Shown: piece after piece, positions 34,053 to 45,106 of the stretch
Numbering within the stretch: the stretch's first letter is position 1
Layout of the letters: each line of letters begins with the position of its first letter
NCBI RefSeq assembly: GCF_027580225.2
Contig: NC_073352.2
Span: 870,501 to 934,500, forward strand
DNA from: Misgurnus anguillicaudatus
Lineage: Eukaryota; Chordata; Actinopteri; Cypriniformes; Cobitidae
Reading direction: 5' to 3'
Length of the DNA: 64,000 nucleotides
Notes under the pieces: generated by a model
What the model was told of the DNA's origin: nothing
Seen by the model: the letters and a program-made list of their open reading frames with translations, nothing else
The model's database searches: none
Made by a program: the position numbers and the translations under genes

Positions 34053-34688
34053 GTATGTTGAAATAATAGTTATTAAGTAAAGCCACAATGTCAATGTGAT
34101 TCAACATTAGTTATTATAAGCCGTATTAGATAATTATCTGTCTAATGTGATGGCCAGGCGCACATATTTAATAAACGTCAACGTTATACACCGCTGATTT
34201 TCCCATGGATTTATTTAATTCACAGAGAACTCTCAACTGAAACACGCTTAACTGTTTATGGTAACATTATAGCATAACTGCTGGTCGAATATTCCCTCCG
34301 GTAGGCTAATGTTAGATTGAAAAATATTTTTTGTGTTAATCAGTGGCAGGTTAGAAAGAAAGTGTTAAGGACTGTATTCACGTTTTCAAAAGCATCATAC
34401 TTGAGATTTCCTTTTATGTTAATTAACTCAAAACTCAGTGGTTATAGGATAATGTTGAATACATTGTGAATGTACGCTTGCATTGTTGATCAAAGTCACA
34501 GTGCTTTCATTGCCACACAACGAGTTGGCATTTTTTTCTTAGTAGAGCAGCTAACTTAAAGGGATACTCCACTTTTTTCAAAAATATGGTCATGTTTTAA
34601 AATAGCAGCTTCACGAAGAAATACAGCAGAATCTTAATATAAGCCTACAAAACATGCATGTGGTACTAAAAAAGCACAACACATAATG

Positions 34689-35593
34689 GAACGGAGACGC
34701 CATCGCCCAGCATGAAAACGGTAAGACTCCGCTTGTCATTGTAACCTGCACTACTTGCCACATGTACAGTTTAGCTTCTTCCGTCAGCATAGAGGGTTTT
34801 ACATGTGCTAAGTGTATTGAAGTAGTAAGGCTGACGGAGAAGGTTGCAGAACTAGAAGCGAACTCCGAACGCTAGTTGAGGACAGTAAGACCGCTAATGT
34901 TAATGTTACGAACACTGTTTCAGGTGCGCCTAGTGTTAAGCGTAATACACATGGCTCGGTTCCGACTTCAGAGTCAAGGCGGCTGACTAACTGGGTGATT
35001 GTCAGGCGGCCTAGTCACATTCGGCATCCAAATCACATTCCTGTTTTAATATCAAACAGATTTTCTCCACTCAGCAATACACCGGCTGAGACATCTGTTA
35101 AAGGTGCCCTGGTTATTGGAGATTCTATACTCAGGAACGTTGGCATTGAGGCACCAGCCACCATAGTCGATTGTATACCGGGAGCCAGAGCGTCTGACAT
35201 TAGATCCAAACTTAAAGTGCTGGCTAATGCTAAACGTAAGTTTTCTAAGATTGTTATTCACGCCGGCACGAATGACACCAGACTCCACCAGTCGGAGATC
35301 ACCAAAGATACTATTAAAGAGGTGTGTGAAATTGCAAAAACAATGTCAGACAATGTAATTTGCTCTGGTCCCTCCCCGCCTACCGGGGGGATGAAACTTA
35401 CAGTAGATTAGTGTCTCTTCATGGCTGGATGTCAAAGTGGTGCCCTCAGCATAACGTAGGGTTTATAGACAATTGGAAGCATTTCCGGGGAAGACCTGAC
35501 CTGCTAAAGAGAGATGGCCTCCATCCGTCTCCGGAGGGAAGTGCTATACTCTCTAGAAATCTGACCAATAGTCTTACTTTTGATATTGTCTGA
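34689..35593 (+). pseudogene. LINE copy C ORF1 fragment
   Basis: Lacks the first ~70 codons. A 2-base loss near 34866 and a 1-base loss near 35371 break the frame. The esterase block is open (34995-35411): [32 protein letters not shown] follows in the next frame. Confidence 0.85.
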
Positions 35594-35659
35594 CTATCCA
35601 GGGCCCAGGTCCGGAAACAGACAGATCGGCTTACCCATCAGTCTGTTAGCTGCCTTGAC

Positions 35660-37568
35660 ATGTCAAGATCACATATATCCCAGCACATACAGCCTTTTTT
35701 ACCAGAGTACCAACACATCTCGACTGTGTCTGTTCCTCGAACAAATAAATACAGAGCACCGTTTACCTCGTCTAGTACAAATCTTATTAACATAAAATTA
35801 GAACACAATACATTAACAGATGAAACTCAAATGTTAAAATTCGGCCTTCTTAACATTAGATCGCTTACCAATAAAGAACCAATTATCAATGAAATAATTA
35901 CTGACCAAAACTTAGATGCACTCTGTTTAACAGAGACCTGGCTTAAAGCAGACGATTACACCAGTTTAAACGAATCCATCCCACAAGACTATTATTATAA
36001 ACACGTTCCTCGTCAAAAAGGGAGAGGGGGTGGTGTAGCTACAATATACCAGGGAACTACACTAACCTTTTCCACTGGTGGCACTTGCGCTACCAACTTT
36101 TTCAGTTACTGGCGCAAAATATGATTTGGTCGCACATATTTTTTTCAAGTTATATTAAGGCGCTTTGGATAATAATGAACAATAATGTAACTGTATTGCA
36201 TACAGATATGCTTTTTATTTTACTTGCCATCTTTTAAACCACATGCCGCCTTGTTTTCTTAAACGTTGCAGTGTTTCCCATCTGAAATTTACTTGTGGTG
36301 GTAGCTGGTGAAAAGGGCAATCATTACCCACTGACGAATAATGGTCTACTATACATGTGACAAAGAACTAATAATGTGTGACACAACACAATACTTTGAT
36401 TTATTGAAAATTAATATTATTTCACATTATATTTCATTAATCTAACCACCCCAAACTTTCTTTGTCATTAACAAAGCTGACACTGTTTGTCAAAACACCA
36501 CGAAAACACTTACTGTTGTTGCACTGATATATGAAGCAATTAGACCCCTTTTATCAAACTCAATATAATACAATACTATGTATAGTATATTAATAGACAG
36601 TGCAGGTCTATAGATTATAAATGTGACTGATGTTATGACTGATGTTATAATGGTAATAATTTCTATTAGATAGGCACTTTTACTGCTTCTGCTCTATCTT
36701 TCTATTTCTCTCTTGCCGATTTAAAAAGCTTAATCCACTCATTATTTCAGATTTAAAAATCTACTTGCTGTCCCGGTTACCGACTTTACACTGCTTTGCT
36801 CGTTCAGTGCAATGGGCTTGACATTAGCACTGCTTTTTTGCTACAATCTCTGTGCAAATTTAATATGGATATGGTTTTAGAAAAGATATGGTTTATTAAT
36901 AATAAGATTATTAAAAAAATGTGAGAAAGAAAATGCAGCGCGTGGTCGTAACAAGAACCATCGCCATAAAAAAAGAAGGCACGCTGAAACTGCACTCGAG
37001 CTTTAGCGCGGTAGCGCTCATGGCCGTTTTCCGATCGACTCGGGTTATAAACACAATACTAATCAGACTTGGGACCCAAAGTAATTAAACTAGGACCTAA
37101 CCGGACCCGACAGACCATTTAAAATAAACCCGGAACCATACGGGTCCCGCGTCCTCAGTGAAGAAAGACCTCTGCTCAAGTTCAGAAACATGGAAGACAC
37201 TGCGCTTGCTTCGCGTCCCACCCAATTCATTGAGAAACAGAGAACACGCGAACGCACACTCATAGGGAGAGACACGACGTGCTTTCACGCAAAATGAAGC
37301 CAACATGTTGAAGGCTCAGAGCACATTATAAAACATATTCTTAAAACCCACATTTCTGTTTTAATAAATGCTCATAGTAAATTATAGCATATTGTCTAAA
37401 ACATTAGGTAGCACATTTGCGACCCATTAAAAATTAGGGTCGCAACGGCAGTTCAAAAGGTCGCATATGCGACCATTTTGGTCGAAGTGTAGTTCCCTGT
37501 ATACAATAAAATATTCAATGTAAACCATAAATCCAACCTAAAATTTAACCTAAAGTTTGAAATAATAG
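35660..37568 (+). pseudogene. LINE copy C ORF2 fragment (endonuclease N-terminus)
   Basis: Open from MSRSHISQHIQPF through [10 protein letters not shown] and [10 protein letters not shown] to the hAT at 36050. After the hAT only about 20 codons remain. No RT is present. Confidence 0.85.
36050..37499. mobile_element. hAT-like element with 5-bp target duplication
   Basis: The ends are CAGGGAACTACACT and its exact reverse complement (…AGTGTAGTTCCCTG). tatac flanks both sides (36045-36049 and 37500-37504), and LINE copy A shows the empty site 'acaatatacaataaa'. CAGGG...CCCTG ends look hAT-like, but the duplication is 5 bp, not 8; some hAT lineages are reported with 5-6 bp. Sub-terminal 'ggtcgca/tgcgacc' repeats are present. 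No transposase seen. Confidence 0.85.
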
Positions 37569-38166
37569 CGCCGCCATCTTAGACTCAGGAGAGAGTATTA
37601 GCGTAGTGTACGCACTTTTCTTAGTGACGTATGACAAATTCGGAGGGCGGGGGGACAGAGCAGCAGCAGAGAAACCTCTGTACGCTCCGTAAGCGCTCAT
37701 CCTGAATGCGGATGAGCGTAAGATGGCGGCGATTCCGGAAGATAGTTAATTACGTTAATAAAATTTTAAATATGGATATTTCTACAACAACACTGCACGG
37801 ATTACCCTCAGAAGACCTTTGTTTATCATCCTGGAGCCGTTTGGATTTAATTTGTGAAGGATGGACGCACTTTTTTTGGACTTGAAGGTCGTGGACTATG
37901 GCTGGACCCCATAATATTACATTTAATCAACTGAAAAATCTAAAATATTTTCTAAAATATCCAAAAATGTGTTTGTCTGAAAAACGATGGACAATGCAAC
38001 TCGGACAGCTTGGGGGTGAGTAAATCATGGGTTTAATATAGTTTTTGGCCGAACTATCCCTTTAAGACTTTTACTTGAGTAATATTTTAAAAGACAACTT
38101 TCACTTCTACCAAAGTCTTTTTCTAGTACAATACTTGTACTTTTACTCAAGTATTTGTAACATCTG

Positions 38167-39488
38167 GCTGGACGTCAACTGGAGGTCTCTTCAGTCTGGG
38201 TCGTTAACGGTTTCATGCTGTGACCCTAGATTGAGTTTTGTCACAAGGTCTGCTTGGACGCTTTCATCAGAAGATCCTAATCTCCTGATAACACACATTT
38301 CCAGACCTATCGACTCTCTCTGCCTGTCTTTATTGCACCAATCTAAGCAAATTAACACCTCAAAGCAATCTTCAAACCGTGACCATAGACAAAGCAGCCA
38401 TGACACAAAAATGTGTCTGTCTTAGAACACAGCTAAGACCAAAATAAATTGGTTTAAATTGTATATATTATATATCCTTGTATTGCATGTTTGTATCTGC
38501 AATGAACCACTTTCTTGTAACACTAAAGGGATGCTTTGTTTATCTTAGCATGTCTCATAATTCACATTTATGAGATTACTATTTGATGTGTGTTTAAGTA
38601 ATATCTTGTCTACACTCTATTTAATGCCCTTTTCCTTTCCTGATCAATGATGTGCATTATCTCACCATAACTGTTACCAAACTAATTTAAGATTAATCCA
38701 AGTTATTATTGAAACATCTCTGCATTAAACAAACCATGCAGATTAAGTCTTGGAAGAACAAAGACTTGTCTTCCCGCTCGATCAACACCCTTTCGGATTG
38801 GTCATCTGAACTTCAAAGGGGTTGGTCTAAGCTCAGGTAATGCTAAGTTCACACTACATGATTTTAAGTCAGATTTAAGCCCGATTTGCAAGTCGTTCGC
38901 TCGCCGACAGGTCGGGGTGTGATCGGGTGCAAATCGCGGGGGATTAGCGGGCGATCGACGTTCGCGAATCTGTTGGTATGAAAGAGCCAACCACGCATCA
39001 AAGACGCTCGCAGACGCCTCGCAGACGCATCGCCAACACCAGAAAAATATCTAGCATGCTAGATATCTAAAGCTGTCGCGCGACTCAACCTCCTGTGATG
39101 TCACGAGCTACAGCCAATCCGACCAGGGGTTGAGGTCACACGGAAAGATGAGTAGCATGTCACAGTTATGAATGCCTGTATGACGTTTCACATATATGTA
39201 CCACAACTGCGCTGAGAAAAAGAAACGGTTGAGAGAAATAGCAAACGCTGTAAAACAGCCAGGTGAGCAAATGTTATTATTACATTATCTAAATGTTATA
39301 GGGTCAAATGTAAATTAATTGGTCATTTTCCATATGGATATTATCGTAATCCTATGTTTTGGGATATGTCAGTAAAACATTATAAAGTGTATAATTATTT
39401 TTACTGTAATTCTGTTTATTGTTATATATTGTGTATTAGAGGATATTCAGCTTCATTACAATCTGCCTTTTGTGCCAGTCGAAAGAGC
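38167..39488. other. No gene seen; partial MITE end
   Basis: Nothing coding. Near 38843 'taagttcacactacatgattttaagtc' resembles the left end of a fish MITE, but no matching right end occurs nearby. Confidence 0.45.
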
Positions 39489-40429
39489 TTAAAGGCAGAA
39501 TAGGCAGGAATTATCTAAAAAAACTTTTTTACAAATTTGTTTAAACTGACTTTATATATCAATACATAAGTAAAATGTAAGTACTCTGAAATAGAGAGTA
39601 TAAAAATCGAGTGTCTGTATGCCTCTCGGCACTGTTTTAAACACAGCTAACTTTTCCATTCACTCCACCCCCTCCCTTCTGGGTTTCTTCTTAAGCCACG
39701 CCCCCAAAACACATGAACGCGCGAATTACCTCAGACAAGCGGAGAGGAAGGAGCGCGGTGCATGTAATAACATCAAGTCACAATCACATGTAATAATACA
39801 CCTAACTTTATCACTAGGAATATAAACAGATGGCTTTTATAAACGGATGGCTTTTATAAACGGATGGCTTTTAGTACTCACTCAGCCAGTGTTTTGCATG
39901 GAAGAGTTTCTGTGATGAAAGCATTGTTGACTCTGACGAGGACTACACTCCGCAGACAATACCGCTACCGCATCATCGACTCGAGGAAAAGCCACGCGAT
40001 ATTTCCTCTCGTTTGATTGCTTCATTTATTCCTTTTTTGCCTTCGCTGACTGGATATGCAGGTACTGTAAGATGTGAATGCAGTTTCTGTGAGTTGTTAG
40101 TGCTATTTCTCTGCTGTACTATTGCTCTTCCTATTGCCTCGTGCACGTTCAAATCAATCGGGTGTGCGCATGTCTGGGCAGATCCCATAGCAACGGGTGG
40201 AGCCATGGTCGCGAGAGAGAGTGATATTTGAGCAAGCTAATCATATGTTTCGTCCCGGATGGAAATAATTAACTGTGTTTAACACAGTCGTGAGAGGTCT
40301 GCGGACGCTCGAGTTTTATGCTCTCTTTTTTAGAGTACTTGCATTTTGGTTATGCATTTGTATATAAAGACAGTTTGGACAGACTTGTAGAAAAGTTTTT
40401 TGGATAATTCCTGCCTACCCTGCCTTTAA
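39489..40429. mobile_element. TTAA MITE with long (~170-bp) inverted ends
   Basis: TTAA at 39489-39492 and 40426-40429. The left arm 'aggcagaataggcaggaattatc' pairs with the reversed right arm AGGCAGGGTAGGCAGGAATTATCC, and similarity continues about 170 bp inwards. Three 17-bp repeats (gatggcttttataaacg, 39829-39873) lie inside. No transposase ORF. Confidence 0.85.
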
Positions 40430-40747
40430 ACCAAGGAATAAATTCTCATATTTAGTTTGAATAAACAAATAAAATAAATGAAAGTGTGAATGTAAATATT
40501 AACTGAAAACAATCCATTTCTTTATTGATTTTAGACTTTACTGTTGCACAAGTGGACTCACAAACAACTATATACATCAACTTCATTTGGGAACCATGGC
40601 TTTGGAATTGAGGGATATTTAAGACCCAGTTCTCTTATCACATCTCAAAAGAAGCATAATGGTTGTCATGGTCTTGTCAGACATCTGTGCTAGAGTAAGG
40701 TCTGAGTGCATCTGACAGGATCATGACAGTATTATGTTCTGTGTGGT
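40430..40747. other. No gene seen
   Basis: AT-rich spacer between the TTAA MITE and the hAT gene. Confidence 0.4.
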
Positions 40748-43700
40748 GCTGCCGCGAATAGTCGACATAGTCGACGTAATCGAACATGAAAATTTGTCGA
40801 CGGCAATTTTTTTAATCGAGGAGTCGCATATTTATTTTTCTCCCGTCTCAAATGGCTCACTGTAATTCACTGTCTCTCGTCTCGAACGGCTCACTGTAAT
40901 TCACCTCCACGCCAGTCTGTGCGCCCTGCTGGTTAATCTGCTATCCTCTTCTCTCTCTCACCCCCCGCCTTCACTGTTTTGATTTGAAAAATGGCGAACG
41001 CAGAGTCTACAGATTCAGGTGCGAGACCGAAAGCTTCCAAAGTATGGACATATTTTAAATCAAGCCCGAGTTGTGACAAAAGAGTGGTTTGTACACTGTG
41101 CCATACGTCGCTGGCTTACCACGGGAGCACGACGACAATGCACGAGCATCTTAAAAGAAAACACACGGGAGTTACTGACGACGCACCCAAAGAGAAGAAT
41201 AAGACAACGTAAGTATAATTATTAATGAAACGCGCGCTAGTCTGTACTGTTTATTAATTCTTGAGATGTACAATGACTGTCTTTGGATGTTAAAGGCGAC
41301 TTAGACTTTGCAATGTTGTATTTCAGTGTTTCCCATAACTTTCTATGATTTATTTGTGGCCGTTCATCACGGAATCAACACTGGCCGCCACAAATAGATT
41401 TATCATGATTCCCATTTAACTTACATTTTTGTTTTACTTTTTAAAACGGCATAATTCGTTGTTGCGAGTGTTCAGCGTGCCTCCCTCTAACAGCAACAGC
41501 GTATTCTCTCATATTTTTGAATTTGCACCCAATTCTGCGCTATACGCAATATAAAAATAACTATCACATGCATTTGCAACAGCAGTAAGACTTTAATGTA
41601 AATGCTTTAGTAAATGATTTAGTCAGACGATGTCACGTTAATAAATCATGATTTTAGCGGCAGTTAAAGGAACAGTAGGTTTGATTAAACACAAGGTGTA
41701 ATGGGTCGTGTTTAGTCACTATTTTAAAGCCTACTCGTTTTATTTCTGACAACTGAACAGTGTTAAGTGTTAAAATGCAATATAATGTGACAGATCGTAG
41801 AGTAGAAGTGAAATATATTTCAGATGCCAACATTCGTTTAAACGCAAACATGACACGATGTGTGGCGTCATCAAATTTTAAAATCCTGCGGGAACCACTG
41901 TGTTTGTATTTGTACTCTGCACAATGACAGTAAAAATTCAATTTTCCCATTGCTAACCAACTGTGGTTTTGGGAAACGCACACCATGTCTACATCAGTAG
42001 GCTAATTGTTTTTTCTTCTCTTTTTGTCAGTTGCAGGCAAAGCAGTCTGACTGAATTTCTTCCAAGGAAGGACTGCACTCCACAACTTGCAGCAGTACTC
42101 ACTGACAGTGTCCTGAAAATGATAGTGAGAGATATGAGACCATTGTCCATTGTTGAAGGTGAAGGATTCAAGAACATGGTGGCAACATTCCAACCTGGCT
42201 ACATTCTACCCAAACGCACATGTTTCACCAAACTTATGGAGAGGAAATATGATGTGGAATTTCAGCAAACCAAAGATGCCCTGTCCTGCAGCTCCATGAT
42301 ATGTCTGACAACAGATATGTGGACATGTATGGCCACAGAGGCATACTTGGGCTTAACCTGCCACTTCATAAATGATGAATGGGAGCTCATGAACTTTAAT
42401 TTGACCACCATGCCACTTCAAGAGAGGCACACAGCTGTAAATATCGCATCATGGATTGAAACTGCAGTTGCCAAATTTGAAATCCCTCTTCATAAAATAC
42501 TCGCCATAGTTCATGACAATGCAGCAAATGTTGTATGTGCCCTCAAAATCTTAGAAGAAAGACATGGGATCTCTTCCGTCCGCTGTTCTGGTCACACTCT
42601 GCAGCTAATTGTGAACAATGCAAAGGAGCAGAATACCCATATTCAAAAGGCCATTGGTGCTGCAAGGTCCCTGGTGGAGCACTTTGACAAGAGTGAGGTT
42701 GCCAGCAATAACCTGAAGGTAAACCAAAAACAAATGGGACAGCCAGAAAACAGCCTCATTCAAGATGTAAGTGTGAGGTGGAACAGTACGTATTATATGA
42801 TCAGACGTCTGCTGGAGCAAAGATGGCCTATAACTGCATGTTTGTCTGACCCATGAGTCACAAATAGGTCAAAGCATTACCTTGACCTCAAGCCAGAACA
42901 ATGGAACCTCCTGGAAGAGCTTGAGAGAGCTCTAAAACCCTTTGAATGTGCTACAGTGTACCTAAGTGGGGAGTCATATGTGACACTCTCTAGCCTACCC
43001 CCTCTCATTAAAGGGCTTCTAAAAAGTGCACAGACCACTTCTTCATTTGAGAATCCCCACATACTGGCATTTCAGAAAGCTGCAGAAAAGGAAATAACGG
43101 AAAGGTGGCGAAATGAGATTGAATTCACTGAAGACACCCCAAATACCAGCCTAATTGCTACTGCTCTTGATCCTAGATTCCGCAGGCTGAAATTTTTGTC
43201 TGCAGGTGACATCTTGAAAATGCAGGGAAAGATTCTACATCTTGCACTTGAAGAGAAGCAGAAGTCTTTAGTTCAGGAGCAGCACACCACATCCAGCAGT
43301 TCTCCTGACACAAGTGAGAAGGCCCCTGTGTCAATGATAGATACATTGCTGGGGTCAGACTCAGATTCGGATGAATTATCCCAACAAAGGGACAACGAGA
43401 ATGATGAAAATGATGATGACATGCATTCAGTGCGAGAAGAATTTTTCAGATATATTGGGGAACAGTCTTCCTCCAAAAACAAAAATCCTTTGCAGTGGTG
43501 GAAGTCCAATCAGTCCAGGTTTCCTTGCCTAGCATCTCTTGCAAAGTCTTTTTTATGTGTACCTGCCACTTCTACACCCTCTGAGCGCCTGTTTTCCTCA
43601 GCTGGAAACATAGTTTCAAAGAAAAGAGCCAGCTAAAGTCCAGACCATGTTGACATGTTGACATTTTTGCACTACAACACAAAATTTTGAAGCAAGAGTA

Positions 43701-43845
43701 ACTCTCTTGCACTACATGCCTGCACTTAGGTTATCATTTTTTGTTGTTTACATTTGTAATTTTTATGTGGTAACATTTTAAGTTATTTATATTGTTTACA
43801 TTTGTATTTTTTATTTTGTAACATTTAAGTTATTTATACTGTTAA
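40748..43845 (+). mobile_element. BED/hAT autonomous-type transposon, right end not identified
   Basis: The left end region 'gtgctgccgcgaatagtcgacatagtcgac' precedes a two-exon transposase gene. The 3' region has a ~58-bp tandem duplication (43743-43843) and is then interrupted by a small LTR retroelement. I could not find the matching right terminus in 43636-45300, so the extent is approximate and no target duplication was confirmed. Confidence 0.75.
40991..43690 (+). pseudogene. hAT transposase with BED finger, two nonsense codons
   Basis: Exon 1 (40991-41208) encodes MANAESTDSGARPKASKVW and a BED finger (CTLCHTSLAY...HEHLKRKH). The donor GT is at 41209 and acceptors at 42029-42030 or 42035-42036 give the same frame. 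Exon 2 starts near RQSSLTEFLPRKD and carries the RNase H-like core (LTTDMWT, IVHDNAANV, CSGHTLQLIVN, RWNSTYYM), an acidic insert and the C-terminal dimerisation block (ATSTPSERLFSSAGNIVSKK). In-frame stops are TGA at 42854-42856 and TAA at 43634-43636; the same frame continues past both to a stop near 43690. No frameshift was seen. The protein would bind element ends and excise and insert the element. Confidence 0.88.
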
Positions 43846-44141
43846 TGTCACGGTGATCCGTGTCATGTTTTGTTTGTGTCTCCGATTACGTCACCTGGAC
43901 AATTCACGGACTGATTCATCACACCTGTTCCCTGTTAAGTGTTGTGTATTTATACTGCTGTCTGTTTCTCACCTGTCGCCGGATCATTGTCATTGTCGCC
44001 ATTCCTGTTGTTCTCTGTATTGGATGTTCCTGTGTTGCTGTTTTACTCCTCGTGTTTTATTTCTGTTCGTTTTATATTAAATGTTATTTATTTCATGTGA
44101 ACCCTGCGAGTGCGTCCTGATTCTTGTTCCCAGTCGTGACA
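43846..44141 (+). repeat. 5' LTR of the small LTR element
   Basis: TATTTATA at 43947-43954; predicted start near 43978; ends CGTGACA. Confidence 0.8.
43978..43988 (+). promoter_or_regulatory. Predicted RNA 5' end, complementary to the PBS
   Basis: gccggatcatt is the exact reverse complement of 44143-44153 (aatgatccggc), which begins two bases after the LTR. It starts 31 nt after the T of the TATA box. Confidence 0.75.
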
Positions 44142-44144
44142 GAA

Positions 44145-44482
44145 TGATCCGGCCAGACTGGACGCAGCGGGTTCACGGAGGGCGGCTCCCCCAGGAGTTT
44201 CGTCGAGGGGGAGTAGTGACATCGGGGTTCATTCCCCATCAGCCCCGATGTCTCTTGGGGACCACCGTGAGCGATCGCTCGCTCCTGCGAGCATGCGGGA
44301 GGAGGATCGGCCCAGGCGGTCCCCCAACGGTTGAGTCGTCGTCGACGGTCCCTCGGAGGACCACCATCCTGCTCGCAAGGGGATCCGGAACGGACCACGC
44401 CCGATCATTTCCCCGGGGTGGCTACCGAGAGAGGGTCTCCGTTTCCGCGAGGGGATGGGAGATGACTTCCGGGGGCAGCTGA
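44145..44482 (+). other. Internal open frame of the small LTR element, unrecognised
   Basis: An open frame of about 112 codons starts with an ATG inside the primer-binding site (MIRPDWTQRVHGG). It is Arg/Gly/Ser-rich with no motif I recognise. It could be a gag remnant or chance; GC content is much higher than the surroundings. Confidence 0.35.
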
Positions 44483-44675
44483 TCGTCGGCGATTCTCAGG
44501 AGGGGGGTAATTCGTCTGCCTCGGTTCTCGGAGCGATCGCTCCGGTTCTCCTGGCGCAGTCCGGCCTACCGTTCCTGTTGGTCTCGCCAGGGTCCCCAAG
44601 CCCTCCACCCCTCCCTTGGACTCTCGCTACCAGACTTGTTTTTTTTTTGTTTATGTGAGTGTCTGGTAGCCACTC

Positions 44676-44691
44676 GTAGAGGGGAGGGTTA
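44676..44691 (+). other. Polypurine tract of the small LTR element
   Basis: 'agaggggagggtta' directly before the second LTR. Confidence 0.75.
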
Positions 44692-45106
44692 TGTCACGGT
44701 GATCCGTGTCATGTTTTGTTTGTGTCTCCGATTACGTCACCTGGACAATTCACGGACTGATTCATCACACCTGTTCCCTGTTAAGTGTTGTGTATTTATA
44801 CTGCTGTCTGTTTCTCACCTGTTCACCTGTTCCCCATTGATGTGGTGTCTTTATAATGCCCTCTTGTTCTCTGTCGTGTGCGCGTTCGTTTTGGAAAACT
44901 CTGTTCATGTGCTTCATGTCGAGATCTGTTCCTGTTTTCCCGTGTTTAGTTTGTGTTCATCACAGTGTTTGGTTTATGTTCTGTTTTACCCCCACGTGGG
45001 TGTTTTTGTTCTTCTTTAATAAATACATAGTTATATTTTTGTACATCCTTGCGTTTGGGTTCGTCTTTTAGTTTTTCCTTATTCTGTGTTAAATCACACC
45101 GTGACA
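44692..45106 (+). repeat. 3' LTR-like unit of the small LTR element
   Basis: Matches the 5' LTR up to 'tttctcacctgt', then a different, T-rich ~285 bp with 'aataaa' (45019), ending CACACCGTGACA. Confidence 0.75.

Larger units (their letters stand above)
34689..37568 (+). mobile_element. LINE copy C, truncated at both ends
   Basis: Starts within ORF1 ('cggagacgccatcgcccag') and runs to the endonuclease part of ORF2. A 1450-bp hAT interrupts it at 36050-37499. It resumes for 64 bp and stops at 37568. Loss of the 3' end is unusual for a LINE insertion, which normally keeps the 3' end, so later deletion is implied. Confidence 0.85.
34556..38065. mobile_element. TTAA-type element enclosing LINE copy C
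   Basis: TTAA (34556-34559) then AGGGATACTCCACTTTTTTC on the left; on the right, reversed, AGGGATAGTTCGGCC with TTAA at 38062-38065. The interior is interrupted by LINE copy C (34689-37568). Element-specific sequence lies at 34560-34688 and 37569-38061; the latter includes an imperfect palindrome around 'aagcgctcatcctgaatgcggatgagcgtaag' (37690-37722). That the two ends belong to one element is an inference. Confidence 0.6.
33483..38166 (+). mobile_element. hAT shell (CAGTGTTGTAA ends), filled by nested elements
   Basis: The left end is CAGTGTTGTAATGTAACGAAG with the following 'tacttcgttactgtacttaagtag'. The right end, reversed, is CAGATGTTACAAATACTTGAG. The outer ~100 bp on each side are similar T/A-rich 'tacttgagtaaaagt' sequences. 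A BED-finger exon follows the left end. The transposase core is absent and the interior holds a TTAA element with LINE copy C. Flanks do not form an 8-bp duplication (cagaatac left, gctggacg right) and the LINE does not continue on the right, so a rearrangement is likely. Confidence 0.75.
43846..45106 (+). mobile_element. Small non-autonomous LTR retroelement with self-complementary PBS
   Basis: Two LTR-like units, 43846-44141 (296 bp) and 44692-45106 (415 bp), both start TGTCACGGTGATCCG and end CGTGACA. The ~550-bp interior has no RT or integrase. A polypurine tract lies directly before the second LTR. The sequence after the first LTR is an 11-nt complement of a site at its predicted RNA start. 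The two LTRs agree for ~131 bp and then diverge entirely. No clear target duplication (gttaa left, atggg right). Confidence 0.8.

Noticed and set aside
38843..39110. Complete MITE starting 'ttcacactacatgatttt'
   Set aside because: Only the left end is present; no right end nearby.
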